Positions 22,004 through 29,397 of a DNA stretch of 64,000 nt are shown piece after piece (the first letter of the stretch is position 1; each line of letters starts with the position of its first letter). This stretch comes from Spongiivirga sp046524175 (GTDB lineage: Bacteria; Bacteroidota; Bacteroidia; Flavobacteriales; Flavobacteriaceae): contig NZ_JBEFZF010000002.1 in NCBI RefSeq assembly GCF_046524175.1, positions 496,001-560,000 of the forward strand, read 5' to 3'. The notes under the pieces are model-generated. The model was not told the DNA's origin and made no database searches. It saw only the letters and a list, made by a program, of their open reading frames with translations. The translations under genes and the position numbers were made by a program.

Positions 22004-23818
22004 ATGTTTCGTTTTATTGGTCTTCTGTTGCTTATATCTCATTTTTCATTTGCTCAAGCCCCTGTGGTATACGAGGTTTCATTCCCGCATGCAGTAAATC
22101 ATGAGGCAGAGATAACAGCAATTTTTAGAGATCTTCCTGCTGAAGATATTTCAGTAAGAATGAGTCGTACTTCGCCAGGGCGCTATGCATTGCACGAGTT
22201 TGCGAAAAATGTGTTTAATGTTCGAGCGTTAGATAGTAAAGGTAGTCCGCTTCTTATCACCAGACCCGACCCGTATCAATGGATCATTTCTGGGCATGAT
22301 GGCGTTATTGAATTGTCTTATACGCTTTTCGCCAATAGGGCAGATGGTACCTATAGCCAAATTGATGAAACCCATGCTCACTTAAATATTCCAGCGACAT
22401 TTATGTACGCCCCAGCATTGAGCAGTCGGGCTATTTTGATGTATTTTGATGTGCATGATGATCTTGGTTGGCGCGTGGCTACTCAACTTAAAAAGATCAG
22501 TGGCAACAAGTTCATGGCGCCTAACTTTTATTATTTCATGGATAGTCCGATTATGTTGAGCAATTTCTCAAAAAGGAGTTTTTTAGTTGGAAAAGGAAAG
22601 GAAATTCAAAAAATAAATTTTGTATTGCTACATCAAGGTTCAGAAACTGAACTTGATGAGTATTTTGAAAGTGTAAAGAAAATTGTTGCAGAAGAAGAAG
22701 CGGTTTTTGGAGAGCTTCCTAAATTCGATTTTGGTGAATATACTTTTTTGGCTAGTTATATGCCCAATGTGTCAGGGGATGGCATGGAGCATAGAAATAG
22801 TACTATTTTAACTTCAACCAGAAGTTTAGCCAAGGGGGGGATGAAACGAAATTTAGGGACGGTATCCCACGAGTTTTTCCATGCGTGGAATGTAGAGCGT
22901 ATTCGACCAAAAAGTTTAGAGCCTTTTGATTTTGAAAATGCCAATATGAGTGGCGAGCTCTGGTTTGCTGAAGGTTTTACTAGCTACTATACCAATTTAA
23001 TCTTATGTCGAGCAGGTTTACGAACACAAAAAGAATATATAGAGGGCTTAAGCGGTACGTTTAACTATGTTTGGAATTCACCAGCGTTGACATATTTTAA
23101 CCCCATTGAAATGAGCTATCAGGCACCGTTTGTCGATGCGGCAACATCCGTTGATCCTGTAAATAGGGAAAATACCTTCATATCATATTATTCTTATGGA
23201 AGCATGCTTGGGCTGGCTTTGGATCTTTCCTTACGAACTAAAGGAAGTCTAGATCTTGATGGTTATATGAAAATGTTATGGAACCGCTTTGGTAAAAATG
23301 AACAACCATATACTATTCCTAATCTTCAACAAGGACTAGAACAATATGCAGGTAAAGAATTTGCTGATGCTTTTTTTAACAATTACATATATACGAGTGC
23401 TATGCCAGATTATCAAGCGCTTTTTAATTCAGTAGGAGTGAAGCTTGAGCAGAATAAAGAAGCACCAGGATTTGGCGCTAGGATTCGTATGGTAGATGAT
23501 AAAGTAATAATATCGAGTAATCCGTATCAAGATCAAGCGGCCTATCGTGCAGGTTTGATTAAAGGTGATGAGCTGTTAAAAGTCAATGGCGAGTTAATAA
23601 GAGGCACTAATGCGGCAGAAATTTTCGGTTCATTCAAACCCGGTGATCAAATTTTGGTTGAGTTTGTTCGTTTTGGAAGAAACCAACAAGCAAGAGTACA
23701 ATTAGACAAGGGATCGCGTTATGCGATACGATTGTTAGAGAATGCTGGAGGGAAACTAAGTAAAAAAGCATTGAAGAAAAGAGAGGCTTGGCTATCTTCA
23801 AAAGTGAAAATAAAATGA
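22004..23818 (+). CDS. M61 family metallopeptidase with PDZ domain
   Basis: This is a 604-residue exported protease. MFRFIGLLLLISHFSFAQ is a signal peptide. The N-terminal beta domain (about 20-190) is followed by the zinc motif H289-E-F-F-H293 in VSHEFFHAWNVERIRP and the third ligand region GELWFAEGFTSYY, which define the M61 (glycyl aminopeptidase) family. A C-terminal PDZ domain is at about 490-570 (YQDQAAYRAGLIKGDELLKVNGELI). It should act in the periplasm or outside the cell on peptides. The stop codon overlaps the ATG of the next gene (ATGA), so an acetyltransferase is translated in step with it. Confidence 0.93.
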   Translation: MFRFIGLLLLISHFSFAQAPVVYEVSFPHAVNHEAEITAIFRDLPAEDISVRMSRTSPGRYALHEFAKNVFNVRALDSKGSPLLITRPDPYQWIISGHDGVIELSYTLFANRADGTYSQIDETHAHLNIPATFMYAPALSSRAILMYFDVHDDLGWRVATQLKKISGNKFMAPNFYYFMDSPIMLSNFSKRSFLVGKGKEIQKINFVLLHQGSETELDEYFESVKKIVAEEEAVFGELPKFDFGEYTFLASYMPNVSGDGMEHRNSTILTSTRSLAKGGMKRNLGTVSHEFFHAWNVERIRPKSLEPFDFENANMSGELWFAEGFTSYYTNLILCRAGLRTQKEYIEGLSGTFNYVWNSPALTYFNPIEMSYQAPFVDAATSVDPVNRENTFISYYSYGSMLGLALDLSLRTKGSLDLDGYMKMLWNRFGKNEQPYTIPNLQQGLEQYAGKEFADAFFNNYIYTSAMPDYQALFNSVGVKLEQNKEAPGFGARIRMVDDKVIISSNPYQDQAAYRAGLIKGDELLKVNGELIRGTNAAEIFGSFKPGDQILVEFVRFGRNQQARVQLDKGSRYAIRLLENAGGKLSKKALKKREAWLSSKVKIK

Positions 23819-24345
23819 TTTCATATTGCAAGGCATATACGGATAACGAACTGCACCAAATTTTGAGGCTTCAGTCTGAAAATTTGAAAGATCAGATTGA
23901 TCAAAACAAACAATTATCCGATGGTTTCGTAACCTTAAAGCATGAATTTTCGCTTTTAAAGCGTATGAATGATGCCTGTCCTCATATAATTGCTAAGGAT
24001 GAAGATCGTGTTGTTGGCTTTACTTTAAGTATGCTGGTCGATTTTAAAGAAGATATTCCGCTGTTAGACGGAATGTTTAAAATGGCTGATAGGCTTTTTC
24101 CTGACCGTAGATATTTGGTGATGGGACAGGTTTGTGTCGATGAGCACTATCGAGGTAAAGGTGTTTTTAGAGATTTGTATACCCATATGAGAGAGTGTTA
24201 TCGAAATCAATACGACCCATTAATTACTATTGTGGCAAAACAAAATATTAGATCGTTAAACGCACATAAAGCAGTAGGTTTTAATGTTATTGAATCAAAT
24301 GATGAGGTTGATTGGATGTTTATCGTTTGGGAATGGAACGAATGA
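23815..24345 (+). CDS. GNAT family N-acetyltransferase
   Basis: The frame opens at a TTG at 23788, but the ATG at 23815 overlapping the preceding stop (ATGA) is the natural start and gives 176 aa. The acetyl-CoA-binding motif A is VMGQVCVDEHYRGKGVFRDLYTHMRE (RGKGVF loop, about 108-113), and the end VAKQNIRSLNAHKAVGFNVI is motif B, the standard GNAT C-terminus. The substrate is unknown. Coupling to the M61 peptidase gene is close, but a functional link is only an inference. A hairpin terminator follows. Confidence 0.88.
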   Translation: MISYCKAYTDNELHQILRLQSENLKDQIDQNKQLSDGFVTLKHEFSLLKRMNDACPHIIAKDEDRVVGFTLSMLVDFKEDIPLLDGMFKMADRLFPDRRYLVMGQVCVDEHYRGKGVFRDLYTHMRECYRNQYDPLITIVAKQNIRSLNAHKAVGFNVIESNDEVDWMFIVWEWNE

Positions 24346-24377
24346 GGAGATTTCAGGTATAAAGGGTTAAAAAGAAA

Positions 24378-24411
24378 AAATCCCAAACTCCTTGATTGGA
24401 ATTTGGGATTT
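24378..24411. terminator. Terminator between the acetyltransferase and atpC
   Basis: AAATCCCAAACTCC and GGAATTTGGGATTT pair at 13 of 14 positions around a 6-base loop. It lies between convergent genes and carries A and T runs on its two sides, so it can serve both directions. Confidence 0.8.
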
Positions 24412-24434
24412 CATATTTTGAAAGTAGTTTTAAC

Positions 24435-24728
24435 TTAATCAGCTAAAACAATAACCTTGTTATCTTTCATTTCAATGGTGCCTGACTGAATATTTAATGT
24501 CAATACCTTTGCATCGTTTGCAGAAGGAACAATAACATCTGGTAATTCATCAAAACTCTTATGTTCCTGACTGTGTACACGAACCTTTACCATACCTTCA
24601 CCTAATAAAGAAACGATCGGTGCGTGATTTTCAAGCATTTCAAACTCACCATTAATACCAGGTACAACAACAGAGTCAACATTTGCGCTGAATAAAGTTG
24701 CTTCCGGCGATACGATTTCTAAATACAT
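24435..24728 (-). CDS. atpC: ATP synthase F1 epsilon subunit AtpC
   Basis: This is a 97-residue protein with the epsilon beta-sandwich (MYLEIVSPEATLFSANVDSVVVPGINGEFEMLENHAPIVSLLGEGMVKV). It lacks the C-terminal helical hairpin of E. coli epsilon, as usual in Bacteroidota, so inhibition of ATP hydrolysis by that hairpin is not expected. It follows atpD by 12 bases on the minus strand. The rest of the ATP synthase genes are not in this window, in line with the split atpDC and atpBEFHAG arrangement of the phylum. Confidence 0.95.
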   Translation of the reverse strand: MYLEIVSPEATLFSANVDSVVVPGINGEFEMLENHAPIVSLLGEGMVKVRVHSQEHKSFDELPDVIVPSANDAKVLTLNIQSGTIEMKDNKVIVLAD

Positions 24729-24740
24729 AATCTCAATTAA

Positions 24741-26249
24741 TTACGCTTCTGCAAGCATTTTCTCTCCAGATTCGATAGCTTCTTCTATAGTACCTTTAAG
24801 GTTGAAAGCAGCTTCAGGAAGGTGATCTAACTCACCATCCATAATCATGTTGAATCCTTTGATTGTTTCTTTAATATCTACTAACACACCAGGGATACCA
24901 GTAAATTGCTCAGCTACATGGAATGGTTGCGATAAGAAACGCTGTACACGACGAGCACGTCCTACAGCAAGTTTATCATCTTCAGAAAGTTCCTCCATAC
25001 CAAGAATTGCAATAATATCTTGTAATTCTTTATAGCGTTGTAGTAGCTCTTTTACGCGCTGTGCACAGTCGTAGTGCTCATCACCCAAAATATCTGCAGT
25101 TAAAATTCGTGATGTAGAATCTAAAGGGTCAACCGCAGGATAGATCCCAAGTTCAGCAATTTTACGCGAAAGTACAGTCGTTGCATCTAAGTGAGCAAAG
25201 GTTGTAGCAGGGGCCGGATCCGTTAAATCATCAGCTGGTACGTAAACCGCTTGTACTGATGTAATAGATCCTTTTTTAGTTGATGTAATGCGCTCTTGCA
25301 TAGCACCCATCTCAGTTGCTAAGGTTGGCTGATAACCTACTGCTGATGGCATACGACCAAGAAGTGCCGAAACCTCAGAACCTGCTTGTGTAAAACGGAA
25401 GATGTTATCTACGAAGAAAAGAACATCTTTACCTTGACCGTCACCAGCACCATCACGGAAGTATTCCGCAATTGTTAAACCAGATAGTGCAACTCGAGCA
25501 CGAGCTCCAGGAGGTTCGTTCATCTGACCGAAAACGAATGTCGCTTTAGATTCTTTCATAGCAGTTTTATCTACTTTAGAAAGATCCCATCCGCCTTCTT
25601 CCATACTGTGCGTAAAGTCGTCGCCGTATTTGATAATGCCTGACTCTAGCATTTCACGAAGTAAGTCGTTACCCTCACGAGTACGCTCACCTACACCTGC
25701 AAATACTGAAAGTCCACCGTGACCTTTAGCGATATTATTAATTAATTCTTGAATCAATACTGTCTTACCAACACCAGCACCACCGAATAAACCAATTTTA
25801 CCACCTTTTGCATAAGGCTCGATCAAGTCGATCACTTTGATTCCGGTAAATAAAACTTCAGTAGAAGTTGATAATTCTTCAAAGGCAGGTGCTTCACGGT
25901 GAATAGGAAGTCCGTCTTTTCCAGCTTTGGGTAACGTTTCCATCCCATCAATAGGATCACCGATTACATTAAATAGTCGTCCGTATACATCGTCACCAAT
26001 TGGCATTTGAATTGGAGCACCAGTAGCTACAACTTCAGTTCCACGACTTAATCCATCAGATGAATCCATTGCAATGGTTCTAACAGTATCTTCACCAATG
26101 TGAGATTGTACTTCTAGTACTAACTGCGAACCGTTTGGCATCGCGATTTCTAAGGAATCATAAATTTTTGGAAGTTCGGTGCCAGCTTCAAATTCTACAT
26201 CGATAACCGGACCTACGATCTGTGCAACTTTTCCTGTAACTTTAGACAT
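24741..26249 (-). CDS. atpD: ATP synthase F1 beta subunit AtpD
   Basis: This is a 502-residue catalytic subunit with Walker A GGAGVGKTVLIQEL (about residues 153-166), the catalytic Glu in GVGERTREGNDLL, Walker B VLFFVDNIFRFTQAGSEVSALLGRMPSAVGYQPTLA, and the DELSEED-like stretch (here EELSEDD). These allow rotary ATP synthesis by F1. The gene is first in a two-gene operon with atpC and has its own promoter and a 5'-terminal hairpin in its leader. Confidence 0.98.
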   Translation of the reverse strand: MSKVTGKVAQIVGPVIDVEFEAGTELPKIYDSLEIAMPNGSQLVLEVQSHIGEDTVRTIAMDSSDGLSRGTEVVATGAPIQMPIGDDVYGRLFNVIGDPIDGMETLPKAGKDGLPIHREAPAFEELSTSTEVLFTGIKVIDLIEPYAKGGKIGLFGGAGVGKTVLIQELINNIAKGHGGLSVFAGVGERTREGNDLLREMLESGIIKYGDDFTHSMEEGGWDLSKVDKTAMKESKATFVFGQMNEPPGARARVALSGLTIAEYFRDGAGDGQGKDVLFFVDNIFRFTQAGSEVSALLGRMPSAVGYQPTLATEMGAMQERITSTKKGSITSVQAVYVPADDLTDPAPATTFAHLDATTVLSRKIAELGIYPAVDPLDSTSRILTADILGDEHYDCAQRVKELLQRYKELQDIIAILGMEELSEDDKLAVGRARRVQRFLSQPFHVAEQFTGIPGVLVDIKETIKGFNMIMDGELDHLPEAAFNLKGTIEEAIESGEKMLAEA

Positions 26250-26287
26250 TACTATTCTGTATTTAAAAGTGTTGTTTTTTGTTGTCT

Positions 26288-26327
26288 AAAATTCAGATTT
26301 TAAAGGCAAAAAGCCTATCTGAATTTT
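26288..26327 (-). promoter_or_regulatory. 5'-terminal stem-loop of the atpD leader
   Basis: AAAATTCAGA (26288-26297) and TCTGAATTTT (26318-26327) are perfect 10-base arms; inside, AGGC (26304-26307) and GCCT (26313-26316) pair again around an A run. On the minus strand it starts about 6 bases after the atpD -7 box, so the mRNA would begin with the hairpin. A base-paired 5' end usually protects an mRNA from decay; that function is inferred. Confidence 0.65.
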
Positions 26328-26332
26328 GGCTG

Positions 26333-26361
26333 CAAAGATATGTTTTTATCTTAAAAAACAA
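26333..26361 (-). promoter_or_regulatory. Promoter of atpD-atpC
   Basis: On the minus strand TATCTTTG (complement of 26333-26340) is a consensus -7 box, with TTG (complement of 26359-26361) 18 bases upstream. The start codon is about 83 bases downstream. Confidence 0.75.
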
Positions 26362-26511
26362 TAGCTACAATTTCCTTTTTTTTATTATGTTTTTTGAGCA
26401 ATTAAAACGGCTATTTTTTCCGGATCATTTTTACAGGTTTTAAATGATTTTAAAAGTTTTATATCTTTAATAACTTGCAGTAACAACTAATAGAAAACGA
26501 ATTTTTTGTCT

Positions 26512-27777
26512 ATGGAGACCTATGCAACGGCTCTGAGCTATGCGATTCCTGGTTTTGCAATGCTCATTCTTCTTGAGTATGGGATCAGTGTACTTATGAA
26601 AAAGCAAGTTAACTACGGCCTAGATACTATTTCTAGTATTAGCTCTGGTCTTACAAATACCTTGAAAACTTTGATGGGTCTGACTGTGGTAATTGTGAGT
26701 TATGAGTGGATGGAATCTCATTTGGCCATATTTAGTATTAAATCGACCGTTTTGGTCTATATAGCTTGTTTTATTGGCCATGATTTTGCTGGTTACTGGT
26801 CTCACCGATTTAATCATACTATCAATGTATTCTGGAATAGGCATATTATTCACCATAGTAGTGAAGAGTTTAATCTAGCCTGTGCTTTGAGACAAAGTGT
26901 TTCGGCGGTGGTTGGAGTATATTTTTTCTTATATGTGCCAATGGCATTGCTAGGAATTCCTACCGAAGTGGTTGCAGTAGTAGCACCTATTCATTTTTTT
27001 GCCCAGTTTTGGTATCATACCAGGCTTATTAATAAAATGGGCTTTTTGGAATACATTATAGTAACACCCTCACACCATCGTGTGCATCATGCTATAAATG
27101 ATGAGTATTTGGATAAAAATTATTCAGAGATATTCATTTTTTGGGATAAGCTTTTCGGTACTTTTCAGAAAGAGTTGGCTGATGTACCTCCTGTATATGG
27201 AGTTAAAAAACCCGTAAGAACTTGGAATCCGCTTCTAATCAATTTTATGCATCTATGGGGAATCGTCAAAGATGCTTGGAGAACTAAAAGTTGGAAGGAT
27301 AAACTGCGAATTTGGTTTATGCCAACGGGCTGGAGACCGAAAGATGTAAAGATCAAATATCCGATTTCTATTGTAGACGATCCTTTTTCGATGGAAAAAT
27401 ACCGGACCTCAGGTTCCTTATTTTTTGTTCTGTGGGGATGGTTTCAGTTAGTATTCACATTAGTGCTGATGTACTTTTTGTTGATTAGCGTTGCTGATTT
27501 AAGTATGACACAAATTGTGTTATACGCATTGTTTTTAATGGTATCAATATTTGCTTATACTTCACTTATGGATCAACATATTTTAGCTTTATATGCTGAG
27601 ATTATCAAGTTTTGTTTTGGGGTTTATTTGTTAATACAAGTTGATGGTTGGTTTGGACTAGATGCTATTGTTCCATTTGCTTCATATATAATTGGGCTGT
27701 ATTTATCAATATCGTTATTTGTTACTGGCTATTTTTTATTAAACGAATTTAAGACAAGAAATTTAGCAACGACATAA
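26512..27777 (+). CDS. Sterol desaturase / fatty acid hydroxylase family membrane protein
   Basis: The ATG at 26512 is chosen over the TTG at 26506, giving 421 aa. The eight-His di-iron motifs are present: HDFAGYWSHRFNH, HIIHHSSEEFN and SHHRVHH (about residues 90-102, 110-120, 194-199), set among membrane helices in the first 190 residues. Further hydrophobic segments near 310-410 make up a C-terminal membrane half. Members hydroxylate or desaturate sterols, fatty acids, carotenoids or ether lipids, so the substrate cannot be named. It is divergent from atpD and closed by a hairpin terminator. Confidence 0.88.
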   Translation: METYATALSYAIPGFAMLILLEYGISVLMKKQVNYGLDTISSISSGLTNTLKTLMGLTVVIVSYEWMESHLAIFSIKSTVLVYIACFIGHDFAGYWSHRFNHTINVFWNRHIIHHSSEEFNLACALRQSVSAVVGVYFFLYVPMALLGIPTEVVAVVAPIHFFAQFWYHTRLINKMGFLEYIIVTPSHHRVHHAINDEYLDKNYSEIFIFWDKLFGTFQKELADVPPVYGVKKPVRTWNPLLINFMHLWGIVKDAWRTKSWKDKLRIWFMPTGWRPKDVKIKYPISIVDDPFSMEKYRTSGSLFFVLWGWFQLVFTLVLMYFLLISVADLSMTQIVLYALFLMVSIFAYTSLMDQHILALYAEIIKFCFGVYLLIQVDGWFGLDAIVPFASYIIGLYLSISLFVTGYFLLNEFKTRNLATT

Positions 27778-27806
27778 TATTATGTTTTGGCCGCTTTGGA
27801 AACAAA

Positions 27807-27836
27807 AAACCGTCTAAAAATACTTTTAGACGGTTT
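27807..27836. terminator. Terminator between the hydroxylase gene and the SGNH hydrolase gene
   Basis: AAACCGTCTAAAA and TTTTAGACGGTTT, perfect 13-base arms with loop ATAC. Located between convergent genes and usable by both. Confidence 0.88.
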
Positions 27837-27859
27837 CTATGTTTTAAATGTTATAAGTT

Positions 27860-29380
27860 TTATTGAAGTGTCGGCGGAAAGTTAGTAGGTAAACTTCCAG
27901 CATCAGGCACTGCACCAGCTGCTATAAAGTTAGAGCCATAAGTAGCATCAATTGCTCGAAGCATTTCTTGTGCCGTCAAGCCATACCCTCTAGCTCCTGG
28001 ATGCACACCATCCAGAGAAAAAGCACCACCTGTAACTAAACTACCGGTAAGAGTAAAATTACCAAAACCAACGCCGCCTACAGTTAATTGTCTAAGGGTA
28101 GCATTTGCATCGAAAAATGCAAGTCCTGCTTGATCTGCAGCAGCACGAATAACATCGTTGAAAGCAGCTGTTGCCGTTGCAATTTCTTCTTGTTCACTTG
28201 GTATTAATACCCATCTATCCGATAGTGGTATGGCCACACCGTTTACAGAAAGTGGATTATTAGGATCAGCTAATGTTCCAATAAAGCTTGATGCAGGTAG
28301 TATTAGCAAATCCTCAGCTGTTGCTTGGCGAATTTGCGGTAAAGCAGCAAAAGCTGGGTTAATTGCTCCAAGGTCGGTTAAGGTTTCATCTTCAATAACA
28401 ACCGCATTCCCTTCTCCGGCAGTAAAACTTATTGTTCTACGATCAACTTCTTCTTGTGTTAATAAGCCAGTACCTGCTAATGCAGCTAATGCTTGTTGTA
28501 AACCACCATTATAGGCAGCATACGCTTGATTCACAGCACCAGCGGTTGCCTCATCTAAAGGCACTGGATTATGAGGTACGGTCGTGAAAAACGGGATACT
28601 TGTAACGTCAGCAATATTAGCTACGATCCCTTGCGCGCCGCCAGCGGTTAATGCACCAACTAAGGTATTATATGTAGCGGTAAAGCCAACACCAGGCATA
28701 CCGTCTAGGGGTGTAATAGGATCGCTACCATCACCACCCGAAGTAGCGTAGCCTAGTACGTCGTTATTTCCAATCCATAATAAAAAGAAGCTTGGATTTT
28801 GAGCTAGTGCCAAATCTAAGGGAGAATTACCTGCAGCACCGTTCGTTATTCTTGCGAAATAAGGATTTGCGGTTCCCATAGGCACCCCTGCAAGTTCACC
28901 GTAATTAGGACCCAATAAATGAAAACTCTTTGCTCCCGGTATCCCTAAGTTATTAAAAGTCCCTGATGGGTTGTTTGTTGCAAGATCGGTTGTTGGCATT
29001 GCGTCTAAGCGTACCGGACCAGAACCATCAAAAAATAAGCGAGGTTCTTGTATTTGGTTTCCGCCAAGCAATAAGCCACCAATATTATCATTCATTAATG
29101 GTTGTGTGAAATCACCACCACCTGCTTTAGCAAATTGTTGCGCTAATTGGTTTGGTACAGAATTCTGCTGACCAGCAGCAAACAATGCTCCATCCATAAA
29201 GCCTGCAGTCAGTGAGTTACCGATCGCAACAAAGTTCGAAAAATCAGCTGAACCTGCTGAAACTTCTATTGCCTCAGCTTCTTCGATTTCTGTTCCTGTA
29301 GGTAGTAAGTCATCATTACATGCTACGAAACCTAATGCACCAAATGCAAGTGCTATATATTTTGAATTTTTGATTATCAT
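27860..29380 (-). CDS. SGNH/GDSL hydrolase lipoprotein
   Basis: This is a 506-residue protein. MIIKNSKYIALAFGALGFVAC is a lipoprotein signal with lipobox Cys21. Block I is VAIGNSLTAGFMDG (nucleophile Ser in GNSL; Asn replaces the Asp of GDSL), block III is LLWIGNNDVLGY and block V is LDGVHPGARGYG, which supplies the catalytic Asp and His. So an esterase or lipase activity on the outer membrane is likely. It is 17 bases downstream of a TonB-dependent receptor gene on the same strand, hence a joint uptake unit for a lipid or ester ligand is inferred. Confidence 0.87.
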   Translation of the reverse strand: MIIKNSKYIALAFGALGFVACNDDLLPTGTEIEEAEAIEVSAGSADFSNFVAIGNSLTAGFMDGALFAAGQQNSVPNQLAQQFAKAGGGDFTQPLMNDNIGGLLLGGNQIQEPRLFFDGSGPVRLDAMPTTDLATNNPSGTFNNLGIPGAKSFHLLGPNYGELAGVPMGTANPYFARITNGAAGNSPLDLALAQNPSFFLLWIGNNDVLGYATSGGDGSDPITPLDGMPGVGFTATYNTLVGALTAGGAQGIVANIADVTSIPFFTTVPHNPVPLDEATAGAVNQAYAAYNGGLQQALAALAGTGLLTQEEVDRRTISFTAGEGNAVVIEDETLTDLGAINPAFAALPQIRQATAEDLLILPASSFIGTLADPNNPLSVNGVAIPLSDRWVLIPSEQEEIATATAAFNDVIRAAADQAGLAFFDANATLRQLTVGGVGFGNFTLTGSLVTGGAFSLDGVHPGARGYGLTAQEMLRAIDATYGSNFIAAGAVPDAGSLPTNFPPTLQ

Positions 29381-29397
29381 AATGTATCTGATTTGGC

